DNA of 64,000 nucleotides from Arachis hypogaea (Eukaryota > Streptophyta > Magnoliopsida > Fabales > Fabaceae): positions 2,513,504 to 2,577,503 of the forward strand of contig NC_092048.1 in assembly GCF_003086295.3 (NCBI RefSeq), written 5' to 3'. Shown here in pieces: positions 1 through 11,574 of the stretch. Position 1 is the stretch's first letter. Each line of letters opens with the position of its first letter. Position numbers and translations under genes: made by a program. The notes under the pieces are model-generated. The model worked only from the letters and a program-made list of their open reading frames with translations. It was not told where the DNA came from and searched no databases.

Positions 1-400
1 GATTTGGCACAATTGATTAGATTATTATTTAACTATTATCAATTATCAACATTACTGTATGCTTGTGAATTTTCACTTAATTCAATACCTCTCTATACTT
101 TCCAACTGTTTTTTTATTATAAAAAAATTCTATAATAGTTATTGAGACTGAAAAGAAAGTCGACATAAAAAAGAACCCAGTGAAGGCATATGCTAATTCG
201 AAAGATAAGAGGCCCTCAACTTCATATATTTATCATAGTTGCTTACCTGCATAGCTAATTAGCTATTATACATTTATAACGAGCAGAGCTATAACCACCA
301 TAAAAAATACTAGATTATCTATTTCAACAGTTGTTGTAAACTAAAAGAGTAAGAGATAAACGATGATTTGAAGAGATATATCACCAATAAATTTGTTCAC
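1..400. other. AT-rich intergenic DNA, no gene seen
   Basis: AT-rich sequence with stops in all frames and no recognisable coding, RNA or repeat structure. It is the distal upstream region of the HD2 gene. Confidence 0.5.
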
Positions 401-407
401 ACAAAAA

Positions 408-545
408 ATCGCGTACACTCTACTAAGTGTAGAATATGTATTAAAATATAAAATAAAATACATGTTAAAAATAAATTAAACTACATATGTATTTATATAG
501 AAATACACTATGATTAATTTTAGTGTACAAATAATATTTTTTATT
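408..545. repeat. Degenerate MITE copy (gtacactaaaatta family)
   Basis: The right end reads gattaattttagtgtacaaata and the interior contains aaaatacatgttaaaaataaa, both shared with the better-preserved copies near 48131 and 48762. The left terminal repeat is degraded, so this is an old copy. Confidence 0.5.
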
Positions 546-732
546 AAAAATACAATCAAACCATCTTTGTTATAAGACAAGTTTTTTATACTTCATACTC
601 ATCCAAAATACACGAACAAAAACTTTTTTGTTGGTTTTTGGGCTATGGAAGAGTATTCCCTCTAGTTTTTGTAAGCCCACTTATTTGTATCACCAGCCAG
701 CAATGACGAACACACTCACCCGGGTATTCAAC

Positions 733-857
733 AAGGCCCAACTACCGAACAAAAAGAGAAAAAAAAAGTATTTTTGAAAAGAACAAAGAAAAAGGAAAGA
801 GGCGGGGGGAGGAATAGAATGAGAAAAACCCTAGTAGCTAGCAAGACACTATAAATA
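733..857 (+). promoter_or_regulatory. HD2 promoter: site II-like box, telo-box, TATA box
   Basis: A ggccca motif (735-740, core of the TGGGCY site II element in reverse orientation), a telo-box aaaccctag (826-834) and a TATA-like ctataaata (849-857) precede the ATG at 963. Site II plus telo-box is a known plant promoter combination for ribosomal-protein and ribosome-biogenesis genes. HD2 proteins are nucleolar, so the fit is sensible. The TATA box lies 106 bp upstream of the ATG, leaving room for a 5' UTR of roughly 70-80 nt. Assignment is by motif and position only. Confidence 0.6.
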
Positions 858-962
858 CTAAACCCTTAACACCATTTCTCCTCTCATTTTTTCAACCATC
901 ACATATTGCCGCTCCCCCCTCACACTCGCTCCTCTTTATCACGCGTTTCAATTTCAATTTCA

Positions 963-2695
963 ATGGAGTTCTGGGGTAAACTTCTCTCTTTCAATGTTTT
1001 TTTGTGCTATGATTTTACTTCAAAGCCAACCAAAATTCATTTATAAACTCTCATAGTTGAAACATTTTATGTTTATGGCACTGTAATCTTTGTTCTAATT
1101 TGAATAAAATAAAATAGGTGTTGAGGTTAAGCCAGGGGATTGCGTTAAAATAGAGGAGTTGGAAGTAGCTAATGACTACATCCACATCTCTCAGGTTCGC
1201 TTCTTTTCATGCTTATTGTTTTCTCGTGTTTTTTGGAATAAATCTTCTAAAGCGTTTCCCCTTTCAGGTTGCGCTGGGAGAGGCCTCAAAGAATGAGAAA
1301 TCTAAGGAGCCTGTGGTTGTCTACCTCAAAGTTGGAGTGCAGAAGCTTGTTTTGGGAACTTTGAACAGGGAGGAAATCCCCCAAATACCCTTGGATTTGG
1401 TTCTCGACCAAGAGGCTGAGCTTTCCCACACTTGCAAGAGTGCCAGTGTCTATTTCTGTGGATATAAGGCTGATCGATATCCTTTACACCACTAGTATAT
1501 GTTAATTTATTCGTTGTTTTTGAATTGGTCTTGGTCCCCTGTCATTAGAAAATTTTGAATATGAAAAGTGCAAGTTTGAATGATTTGTGTTGTTACTTGT
1601 GAATGTTTTTTCCTTGACTTTTGATGTGTTCCCTGTGGCACTGATGAGGGCGTTCCTGGTGATTTTGGTTCTGATGACTATTCAGGTATGGCACAGACCT
1701 ATCTCTTAAATTTGATGAATTGTTATTGATTTATGATTCACTTGCTCAAACATTGTTGCATTGTTTGATTTGTACAGAGAGTGATGAGGAAGAGGCTGCA
1801 TTGAATCTCAAAGATAATGGTTGATAGTTCTGATCAATCCAAAATGTACTATTTACTTGTACATTCTATGATGTGAGTAACTAATTATTAATCTTCATTC
1901 AGGAAAAGTTGAAACCAAGTCTGAAAAGGTAAAGATTGCTGAACCAAAAAAGGATGTGAGTGGTGCCCCATCAAAGAAAGTCAATGTTGCTGTTCCAAAG
2001 AAAGATGAAGAGGACGAGGACTCTGATGACGACGATGATGACGTTGACGATGAGTCTGATGATGAGGATGAATCTGGAAGTGAGGTAACACAATGACTTT
2101 GATATTACTTTTTGATTTTATTTGAAACTTAAATGGAAAAATAAAAACATTGCGCTTCTTTTCAAGTATTAATTTTGTGGAAATCTTTATTGATAATTGT
2201 AGATGGATGCTGATAGTGATGAGGACGGGAGTGATGAAGATGAAGAGACACCTGTGAAGAAGGTAACATTACTGTGTGGTCCTGTTTCCTCATATATTGT
2301 CTTGTGTATTATTATTATTGGACATTAAAAACTAAATGCATAGCTTTATGTTTTGAAGGTCGACCAGGGCAAGAAGAGACCAAATGTGTCTGCAACAAAA
2401 ACTCCAGTTCCTGCTGCTAAGAAAGCTAAGAATGTAACTCCTGAAAAGTCTGGTGAGACTATTAGCTATCTTTACAATGCGATATTGCGACATGTCATGC
2501 ATGCTCACCTGATAGCATTCCAAGTGCACCATCATATTTAATGTGCTTTGTGTTGTAGGTGGCAAGAAAATTGCACATGCACCAACTCCTCACCCCGTGA
2601 AGAAAGGTGGAAATCCGAACAGCGCAGGGAAGTTCCAGTCACCCAAAACTGGTTCACAGCAGCAGAAAAAGGGTGGAAAGAAGGGTGGTCGTTGA
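963..2695 (+). CDS. HDT1-like: HD2-type (plant nucleolar) histone deacetylase, 9 exons
   Basis: HD2/HDT proteins are plant-specific, nucleolar, nucleoplasmin-fold proteins linked to histone deacetylation and rDNA silencing. Exons are 963-975, 1118-1194, 1268-1476, 1642-1685, 1778-1819, 1903-2084, 2203-2262, 2359-2452 and 2559-2695, totalling 858 nt (285 aa plus stop), in frame throughout. The product starts with the diagnostic MEFWGVEVK and has His27, equivalent to the conserved HD2 histidine. A long Asp/Glu-Ser region (exons 5-7) and a Lys-rich tail ending KKGGKKGGR follow. The C2H2 finger found in some HD2s is absent, as in the finger-less HD2 forms. Intron 3 (1477-1641) begins atatcctt and ends ac, with ttccttgac at 1610-1618, the U12-type signature; every other intron is GT-AG. 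This choice at intron 3 gives the expected acidic peptide RDEGVPGDFGSDD. Confidence 0.93.
1477..1641 (+). other. U12-type AT-AC intron (HD2 intron 3)
   Basis: The 5' end matches the U12 donor ATATCCTT exactly. The branch-point motif ttccttgac (1610-1618) matches TTCCTTRAC exactly. The intron ends gcac at 1641, 24 nt past the branch adenosine, a little longer than usual. No GT donor gives an in-frame join with the downstream acidic exon. Confidence 0.85.
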
Positions 2696-3880
2696 TCATG
2701 AAGTTTCTTATATGTACTAATTTTTGCTTTAATTGCATTGGAATATCATAATCGGTGTAATGGTTATAAGGTGAACGCTTGGATAGGAGGTTTACTAAAT
2801 TTTGTTTGCTAGAGAGGCTACTAGTTCGTTAAGTTCTCAAAAATTTTGTTGGACAACTATTTTGTATTAGTTGAGTTAAAATATATTAATTATCTTTATT
2901 ATTCAAATTTGAGCTACTCTCTAATGCTGAGAACGTCCATGGCGCACCACTTGTTTTGACTATTTTCTGATTCCCCTTGATTTTCATAACGCAAACTACA
3001 TGATTTTTATTTGTTTTCTTGGTATTTCTAAAGACATTGTTAAGGCTATTTTATGTAGGCTAATTCTATGGTGTTTATGATTTAATGCCTAAATTTTGCA
3101 TAATTTTTTTTTTTAGTAAGTTTTGAATTTTTAAAAATTATTTATTTTTATATCTTTTAAATTAAATATTGATTTTTGACTATTTTTAGTAGATAAACAC
3201 CATATTTTAGACACAATAGCATTTACCTTTTATGTATTGAACAATGAAAAATGCTTTGTGTCAGGATCAAAACTTCGTTTTAAATTTGAGCCTTAATGCT
3301 CTTATTGGGATTTGGAACTCGTCCTTCGTTGTTTAAAACGATATGAACTTGAATCTCGGTCATTTGCAAACGATATTTTGGGGCTCGCATGGTAGATAGT
3401 GAACCCAGTTCTACACCATTCAACTCCAATATTCTGAATACTCAAACAAACTACGCAACCATGGTTAGATTCATATTTACCTAATTACGTTCATCGTCTT
3501 CCTTTGGCTCCCTCCTTCAATATCCTAGTTTTTTTTTTCCTTAAAATCTTTTCGTTTTGTAAACCACTCGCATGGACTAATCTTCATGCATTAAATCATC
3601 ATCACCATCATTAACGAATGGCACATAAACTCGCAAACTCTTCCTAAACTTGCGAGTTTAACCTAGTTTAACCGAGTCTACTTAATCTAGTTTATATCCG
3701 AGTTAGCTCAATTCCACCACCTAATACGAGTATGACAACAATGCCTCTCTACCAATGCAAAAACAAATAAAAGGGAAGCTAATCATACATTTTAACCATC
3801 CACGGTAATTTACAGTCACAACATAACGAAATAATTAAAGTTCGAAATCCAGCCTCCAATTGAACTCTGAACCATATATA
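2696..3880. other. 3' UTR of HD2 and intergenic DNA
   Basis: The first 150-200 bp should be the HD2 3' UTR. The rest is AT-rich with no sustained frame, tRNA or clear repeat. The genes on either side converge into this interval. Confidence 0.5.
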
Positions 3881-5126
3881 TCCTAATAAGCTAGGAAAAT
3901 AAAAAGCCATTTCAAATAGCCTGCCATTACAAGAAACAAACATGCCAGTAACGGCTTCACCCGAAATTGCTTGTTGAAAAGATCATCAAACCAGGAACCT
4001 GCAGCGCACTCCAAGAACCTGTACACAATTCCACGGTAAAATTGCATTAAATCAATGGTTCGGTTCATAGAAGGAAGGAAACCCTGAACCTGCAAAACTT
4101 GTAAATAATGTAAGAAAGTGACTTTTTAGAGAAAAATAAAGCTTTATAGAATACAAAACCCATACAGAACCATTGAATTGGTCGTTCACTAGCCCTTCAT
4201 GTATGATGGAGATCAGTCCCTGACTGTAAAATAAAAGAATTCATGCACACATGCAAATCAACCATAATAACAAGCATACATGATCAACTGAATGGTAAAA
4301 CTAATAACCGATCCCTTGTAAAAAAGATATTTAGGTTGAAAGAAAGACAGGAATCTGGTTTTGTAATGAAAGGTTTTTAAAAAATAAAGAGGATATATCT
4401 TTAACATGACAAAGTATGTTTCCATTTTACACTAACAAGATCCAAGGCTTAACAAGAACTTGTGTTTGTTGGGAGATGGGACTGAGGGGCGTCTGCTTAA
4501 TTCTTGTGAATATGGATTAAGAAAGTAACTCTAAGAACATTGGACAAAATGAACCAAAACAAAATAATTGAGAGTTGAGACAAAGGTAAAAACAAAAAGG
4601 GGGCCAATATTTGCGACAATCTTGGACAGAGCGTATGAAAATTTGTAGGAACACAAGGGAAACAGGAAATGTTACACATCATTACCTATAGAGCTACCGA
4701 GTACATACAAGCAGTGTAAACAAGAAATAGGGGGCTCCCTATGCAACAAAAAGCAGCTTTGATAATATTTTTGGGAAATTAAAAGGAAAAAAAAAAAAGA
4801 AAAAACACTTCAAAGAGAATTGTGCTGAATTAATGAGTTAGTAGAAGTTCCTGAAAAACCTAGCATGAAATAGAACAAACAAACATACAATCAAATCAAG
4901 CATCATGTATACAAAATGAAAAAGGGGTGGGGGGTGAGAAGAGAACACATTCCATATCACAGAACAGTGCACCTGTACCACCTGCACAGTGGAAAATGGG
5001 TGATAAGCTACATTTATTTTGTGGGTGGTCTAGTTTCGAATTAATTTTTTTTCCCTACTGCTAGGGCAAGAGAACATGCATAAGAGAATTGAGAGAGACG
5101 ACACAAACCATAATAGCATCAAAAGT
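3881..5126 (-). other. Downstream region of U2AF35, possible spliced 3' UTR
   Basis: This 1.2 kb follows the U2AF35 stop. A block at about 3883-4088 is less AT-rich and is preceded on the minus strand by an acceptor-like ttttgcag, so it could be a 3' UTR exon. Its 70-codon frame matches no family I know. Transcript data would decide; I do not call a gene. Confidence 0.35.
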
Positions 5127-6409
5127 TCAGTATCCATATCCTTCGTCATGGGGCTGTTGCTCATGCTGCTGATGTTCATTACTACCATTCTGAATGTGGC
5201 CACCATTATTTTCTTCAGAATTAACCTTCCTAGGATTCTCTTTCTGTTCCTTCTCCCTGTTCCATTGCTCAATTCTAGCACGCCTCTCTTCGCTACTATC
5301 TCTAACTGGACTGCGCTTCCTCCTTCCTCCAGGACTTCGGCTTCGAGTGTGGCTCCTCCCCCTCCTATGTCCAGGGCTGTTGCTCCGGTGTCTCCTGCTA
5401 CGGCTCTCATAATAGTGATCCCTTTCATCATACTTCCTGCTGTGGCTACGGTGGGACCGCTCCTCATGGCTCCGATGCCTAATAGGGCTCCTGCTTCTGC
5501 TTCTGCTGTGCCTGCCGCGGTGGCTCTTACCAAACAATTGACGCCTCAAGTCCCTGATGGAAACAAAATCTCATCAGAGTTGAGTGGACTAACCCACTAA
5601 CCCAATCCCAAAAATTATCTCATGATCGCGACACAGCGAATCCCAAAAGCTTCAGTAATAGTGCAAAATAACAGATACTAACTACCTTATATCTCGTCCT
5701 TGAGGGATCTAATTGACCTATGTGCAATCTTTCAAAAGAGCATTCTGATCATTAACCTTATTTTACATAAAACTAATAAGATTATTCTGATCAAGGGTAT
5801 GTATCATAGTCGTGGCAGGCTATGTCCTAAGCAATGTTAAACTCGATAGATAGCAAAGGCAAACACAAAGAAGTACCTGCTGATTCGTTTCAAGTGCATG
5901 AAGTTGCAATAACCGCCGCGGTTGCAAGTGTTCTCCTCATACTGCCTGCAAGTGGCCTCACGGAAGTCGGTGACAGGAGAGAAATCGACGATAATGGGGC
6001 GGCCGGCATAGAACCTTCCGGTGAGGTTGCGGAGGGCATTAGCGGCATGCTCTTCCTCGCGAAACTGAACGTAGACGTTGCCAACCATGTGATCGGCGAG
6101 GTTATCACAGACGTTGAGACTCTCGATGTCGCCGTACTTGGAGAGCTCGTCGAAGAGATCCTCGTAAAACTCCTCAAAGTGCTCCTGGATCTTGCGGGGG
6201 TCGATGGGCTGGCCCTGGGCGTCGACGCCCGGGGTAATCATGTCGGGCCTCTGGTACATGTTGGAGAGCAGCAACGTCGGGCTTATGCTGGGCTTTGTGT
6301 GCAGACGGGAGCACCTGTCGCCGTGCCTGCAGGCCCCTATCTTGAAGTAGAAGGGGCAGTTCACTCTGTCCTTCTCTGTCCCGAATATCGATGCCAGATG
6401 CTCCGCCAT
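5127..6409 (-). CDS. U2AF35: U2AF small subunit (U2AF35), splicing factor
   Basis: U2AF35 recognises the AG of 3' splice sites as partner of U2AF65 in the nucleus. Coding exons are 6409-5877 and 5553-5127, 960 nt in frame (319 aa), joined by one GT-AG intron. Domains in order: first CCCH finger (C18, C27, C33, H37 around [16 protein letters not shown]); a U2AF-homology RRM (about residues 40-145) with the RNP-like [11 protein letters not shown]; a second CCCH finger ([19 protein letters not shown]); then, after [16 protein letters not shown], an Arg/Ser-rich tail with many RSRS and RHRS runs and a Gln/His-rich end. The length is slightly above the Arabidopsis proteins (about 280-300). The start is the only ATG ahead of the conserved [14 protein letters not shown]. 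Confidence 0.97.
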
Positions 6410-6565
6410 TTCGATCTAGGGTTTCTGCTGCTTTCTTCCCTGGCTTCGGTTAAGAAGACATCGCTGCATGCACCTTCTAGAGCCTTCGAGTTCTAGTTCA
6501 TTTAATACAGCAGATTCTCATTTCATCTCAATTAATATAACTATATTAAAGACAATCATCACTCA

Positions 6566-6648
6566 GCTGGTTTGCCCGAGAGGTTAAGGGGGAAGACTTA
6601 AGATCTTCTGCACATAAGTGCGCGTGGGTTCGAACCCCACAGCCAGCA
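6566..6648 (+). tRNA. tRNA-Leu (anticodon UAA)
   Basis: The 83-nt sequence folds as a class II tRNA. The acceptor stem gctggtt pairs with agccagc (one G-U pair), with discriminator A. The anticodon stem gaaga/tcttc encloses loop cttaaga, anticodon TAA. A long variable arm (gcacataagtgc) is typical of tRNA-Leu, and the T arm carries ggttcgaaccc (B box). A CAA motif just upstream and a T run after the 3' end fit plant Pol III genes. No intron and no encoded CCA. Confidence 0.95.
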
Positions 6649-7467
6649 TTTTACTTTTACCCCAAATTGTCGATCAAGCTTCATTATGTTTATTGGTGGC
6701 CCAAGAACTTGCCTTTATGGTATTCATGGCCCAATTGCTCCAATTTCTTGACCAAAAATGCTATGAAATGACTACCAGTTTTGATAATATAACCTTACCT
6801 CGTATGTTTTGTTTAGCATAAAGTAGACAACAATTGATAACCTTTTTAACCAATGGCTAAAAATAAATTTATTTGTATGACACCCATCTTGTTATACTAA
6901 TGTTATGATCCAACTTTCAAACTGGACATTAAAGAGTAGTGATTGGCTCAAGCACGTTTTTACTAGGGTCACACTGTCCTGTAAGACGAAATTTGAGGAT
7001 ACAAAAACTAACATCAAGAATGTTTGGATTAGTATTGCATGTGGCCGGGACAAATATTTTTCTTCTTATTAACAGAAAGTTAAAGCTACCTAAAGAGAAA
7101 ATGAAAGGTAAAGTTGATCATACAAAACTTTTGTCTTACGTAACCAAAAATTGACAATTCATGATACCTGGGATCACAAGTGTCATATGATTGGGCACAA
7201 GGCATGCTAAGATACGCAAGAATGTCGCCAAAAGGATACCATGGCTTGATTAAAAAATAAAAAACAAAAGAGAAAAGAGAGGGGGGGGGGGGTGTTTTTT
7301 GATTGTGAAGCAAGGTTGTGATGGAGTTATGATTGAGCCTTTTGCATTGATAATATTGGTCAGTTGATGCATAAGTCTAATGATGATAGGAAAATATGAT
7401 TGATAGTAAGGTTTAGACAACAAAACAAAGCAGCACATGCTCTAGTTGCATCTCATCCCTTATCTTA
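6649..7467. other. Intergenic DNA between tRNA and a MITE-like repeat
   Basis: No convincing gene. A run of 12 G lies at 7281-7292. Short frames here match no family. Confidence 0.5.
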
Positions 7468-7838
7468 GGTAGCGTTTGTTTTGAGGTACTGGGACAGAGA
7501 CTGGGAGACTGAGACACAATATCATGTTTGTTGGTTCAGAGACTGGTACTAAAATTTCTGTCTCTGTCTCTAAAATTTCACTATTTCAGTACCTCCAAAA
7601 AGTAGGGACACATGGGACTGAAATGTTAATAACATTTTATACCTAAAATACTCTCATTTCAATTAATTAATTTCAATTTTATCCTTTGTGCAAATTAAAT
7701 TAGAGTTTTATTCTTGTTTCAATTTTTGTCTCTCACTTTACGCCAAACAGAATACTGAAATTTATTTCAGTCTCTGTCTCTTAATCTCTGTCTCTTAGTC
7801 TCAGTCTTTTTGTCTCTGTCTCTCCACCAAATGCTATC
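7468..7838. repeat. MITE-like repeat rich in gagacagagac motifs
   Basis: The left end (ggtagcgtttgttttgaggt, then tandem gagacagagac-type words) and the right end (tctctgtctctccaccaaatgctatc) are imperfect inverted copies: g(a/g)tagc(a/g)tttg at both tips, then many gacagagac/gtctctgtc words. The middle is AT-rich and has no coding capacity. No clear target duplication was found. Confidence 0.65.
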
Positions 7839-8441
7839 TTCACTTTTCTAAGGAACAAAAATTGAAAATATAGTATCCCATGCTATTCCTTCACAAGAAG
7901 AAAGTAAATAAATAAAAGAGAGAAAAGGTAATATAAGTAAATATTATCAGATTATAGCATATATAACAATAAAATTTCATTTCTTAGGGAATCAGCAATG
8001 ACAAATAGAGAATAACAAGTGCAACCCCTCTTTTTTTTTCCCTATTAGATTATTAACCTCAATCAAACTAAGGAAAATTTTAAAAAAGAGGATCCCTCTT
8101 CAACTATGTAATAACTGTAAAATTTCACAAAACAACCTATGCAATGAAAATCACACTATCTATTTCTTGTCTAATACTAAGACTATTAATTTAAGAGCTT
8201 TTTGACTAAACTTGTTGTCTTTCCTCAAGACACTCTAATGCAAATTCTACTAATCACATCACTTTTCCCTGTGATTTCTCTGGATCTTCTTTGACAGTGA
8301 AATCATGGGAAGAATTTGTCTTTTACAAAGTGAAAAATGACTTTCCTCTAGAAGTTTAAATCAACCCTCGCTTTATGCAATTCTTTTTAAGGAGCAAAAC
8401 TAAGTAACTAACAGAGATGTGGACACAAAAGTGTACATTTT
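7839..8441. other. Intergenic DNA, including the CslA 3' UTR
   Basis: AT-rich. The part next to 8441 should be the 3' UTR of the minus-strand CslA gene. No other feature is visible. Confidence 0.5.
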
Positions 8442-11400
8442 TTACACAATGGTGCCAACATAGCCAAATCCTACAATGGAGAATGTTATGGTCTGAAGGA
8501 AGAGGTATATGAAGTAATTGTTTTTGCCATGCACAAAATCATAGCATCCACAGATGAAGAGGAATGCTGCAAATCCCAGCTCCAATGTATTAAGTCTGTT
8601 CATGTTCAAACAAGATTATAAAAAATATATTAGATGAGGAAACTTTTCTAACCAAGACAAAAAACAGAAATGGATACAATTATTTTTGCAATGAATATGG
8701 ATAAAGTTAAATAATAATAATAATAAGAACTAACCTTTCGACAAATTTGGATCTAGTTCTTTTGGGGGATTTGGCATTAGTCTTCTTAGCAGCATCTCCT
8801 GCTGTTTTGTTCTTGTTGTTGTTGACAGAATCTCCAAGTTTTTCAGTGACAACCCATTCATTGGCTCTGCCAGCTTCAAGCAAACCAATAAATGTAGCCT
8901 TGGTTCGGTGCAAAGACATGACATTCTCAAAAAGGATCCAATAGAACAACAAGTGAATGGACCTCGGTGTTCCTACTGAATTGAGGATGGTGATGATGGA
9001 AGGAATATAAACAGCACCCCAAATTGGAACACGAACCTCAGGGACCAGAATTGTCAGGGGAAGCACCACACAGTAGAAGAAGAATGTCACCATGTGAGCT
9101 ATGATCTTACGTACAAAGAAGAAGCTGTATATCACGTACACTTTCTTCCAAAACTTCACTCTCTGTATAAATATTTAACTAAATTATCATCTAACGATTC
9201 GATAGAAAGAGAAAAGTCGAGTACAGGTGAATGGAAAAAACCAACCTTGTTTCTTACTATCTCCATGACCATTTTGCGGAAGAGATTAGCAGGACCACAA
9301 GACCAACGGTGCTGCTGGAATCTGAAGGCTCTCAAAGTACTTGGAAGCTCACTTTTGGCCTGAATGAGTGTAAAGTGTGTTGTAAGAGAGAGAATGAATG
9401 AAAATTTGTTACAAGAGAAATGAAGGGAGGTACCTGAAGGTCACCAAGGTACAAGAATTTCCAGCCCCTAAGACTAGCACGAACAGCAAGGTCCATATCT
9501 TCCACAGTGGTCCTATCTTTCCAGCCACCAGCCTCATTAATTGCTGCTATTCTCCATACACCCGCTGTCCCATTGAAACCAAAGAAAGCATGTGTTGCTG
9601 ATCCAACTTCTTGCTCCACCGTGAAATGGTAATCCAACGACATCTCTTGCATTCTTGTCAACAAACACTCGTCCGCATTCACTGTCACACATTTTCATCA
9701 CCCTTAGTACCATTCTACTATACTTAATATTTTTTAATTATAAAATGTAAAATAAGACAAGAATAAATTACCATTTGTACCCATAAAAGATATAGATGCT
9801 GACAAATATACTCATATAAGAATAAAACGACAATTATAACTACGGAAGATGGCTTCTGTGTGCCAAGAATACCCTTACGGACCAACGTTTGGTTACTCTT
9901 GGCACACGGAAACCATCTTCCGTGGGTACAAGTGTAGCAAAGTTTATTAGTCATAAGAATATTTGAGTTATGGTTACTGGTTAGCGTGCATGTGACGTAA
10001 CAGTGATCAGCCACATGCTACTACCGTCTCTTGTTCTTCTTCTTTTCAACACTGAGAAAGCACGTGGGAAGTGAGCTTTTTGGATTTGTAGCTACGAAAT
10101 TTAGCATCATTTTATTACTATTTTTGAAACTTGAAACGACCAAGTTGCCACTTGCCGCTGCCATAAAGTCTTGGTTTTTCTTCTTTTTCTTTTTTCACTT
10201 TTTATTTTACTTGTTTTGGGGGGGAACAACAAGGAGTGGTCCCTACCCGTGATTGAAGGATTTGTCTCCGTGGGTCCCTCTTTTCTTCTTTTCTATGCTA
10301 AGTCAGGTCAACCCATCATAGATGAAAAACAAGTCCACACTACTACACAACTATCCAACTTGAAATTCCACAAAATTATTATTTCATTCAAACCACTTTA
10401 CATAATGATATGCCACCGACACTATCAATACAAGGATTTCATAAAAGAACAAATTGTGTAAGAGAATAATCTTAGAATATTACTAGTTAGTAAAAAAGAA
10501 TAGTGAAGTCAAAGTGAAAATCAAGGGAAGTAAAATGTGACCTTTTAACTTTATCATCAGAACAATAAGTACGTTCAGGTAGTTATTAATTTTTGACTAA
10601 CTTAATTTACTAAGCAACTCATTCCAAAAAGTAATTGAAGAAAGAAAGCATGAGTTTGGGATTTTATTTACCAAATCTCCAACGAGCTTGAACAAGAGCC
10701 ATGTCAGGATTGCCAATCAAGAAGGGAATGGCTCTTCTCAAGAAATCAGGTTCAGGCCTGAAATCAGCATCGAATATTGCAACGTATTCACAGTGTTTGA
10801 CATAGCTACGCTTTAAACCTTCTTTAAGTGCACCTGCTTTGTATCCTGTTCTGTTCTCTCTTATTTGGTATGTTATGTTTATGCCTTTACTTCCCCATCT
10901 CTGGCATTCCATCTCCACCATTTGCTGCATTATTTTTCATTTCTTATTAGCAACACATGTTTCCTAAGACTCATATTACTTTCTACTAAAAAATCATACC
11001 ATTTCTAGTAAAAGTTTTTACCTTGATTGCAGGGTCAGTAGAATCATCAAGAACTTGGATGACAAGACGATCAGCAGGCCATGAAAGATTACAAGCTGCA
11101 CCAATTGACACCTTGTATACCTATATATACACACAGAAAAAGAACTCAAAAAACCAACCAAATTTCACAGAAATAAAACAGAGGAGGCAGAGGAAAACAG
11201 AGAATAGAGATAAGCAAATGGAAGCAAATTAAGAAGACCTCTTTCTCATTGAACATTGGAATCTGGATGAGAACCACAGGGAAATTGGAGCTTCCAAGTT
11301 CAAGATCATCTTGGATGGGTTCATACTTGTAACGCTGCTCTGGTTTCTTCCAGAAGAGCTTGACCAAGATTATGACGATTCCCATGTACAGTCTCTCCAT

Positions 11401-11574
11401 GAACAGCATCAGCGACATTGCAAGGCATATGTACACTCCAAGCTTCAGCATTGGCACTATCAATGGCGCTTTCATCACTTCCCATATCATCTTTATCTGC
11501 CCTGCTATGTCATAACTCACCCCCTGGATTCTCTCTGGGATAATGAACTTCGGCTGCGAATCAAACTCACCCAT
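8442..11574 (-). CDS. CSLA: CslA glucomannan 4-beta-mannosyltransferase (mannan synthase)
   Basis: CslA enzymes are Golgi GT2-family synthases that use GDP-mannose/GDP-glucose to make the (gluco)mannan backbone. Exons (minus): 11574-11239, 11120-11022, 10924-10672, 9681-9434, 9359-9246, 9162-8735 and 8595-8442, 1,632 nt in frame (543 aa, normal for CslA). Catalytic signatures are all present: DDSTDP (D137-P142), DAD (197-199), VEDMDLA with ED at 290-291, and QQHRW (327-331). An N-terminal membrane segment (about 35-75) precedes the cytoplasmic GT domain, and several C-terminal segments follow residue 365. Residues 480-515 are Lys/Asn-rich, as in other CslAs. The 5' flank carries a (CT)n tract (11611-11628). 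Intron 3 contains a fold-back repeat. Which CslA paralogue this is cannot be told here. Confidence 0.96.
9762..9949. repeat. Fold-back MITE in CslA intron 3
   Basis: Arms 9841-9873 and 9891-9928 are imperfect inverted copies (cggaagatgg...gtgtgccaaga against tcttggcacac...ccatcttccg). An outer pair, aataaattaccatttgtaccca against tgggtacaagtgtagcaaag, extends the inverted repeat. It has no coding capacity and lies wholly inside a 990-bp intron. Confidence 0.7.

Noticed and set aside
3883..4095. 70-codon hydrophobic frame downstream of U2AF35
   Set aside because: No family match, short, and placed in a probable 3' UTR.
5030..5600. Several 90-170-codon frames on both strands
   Set aside because: They are shadows of the U2AF35 RS-rich exon, whose repetitive codons leave other frames open.
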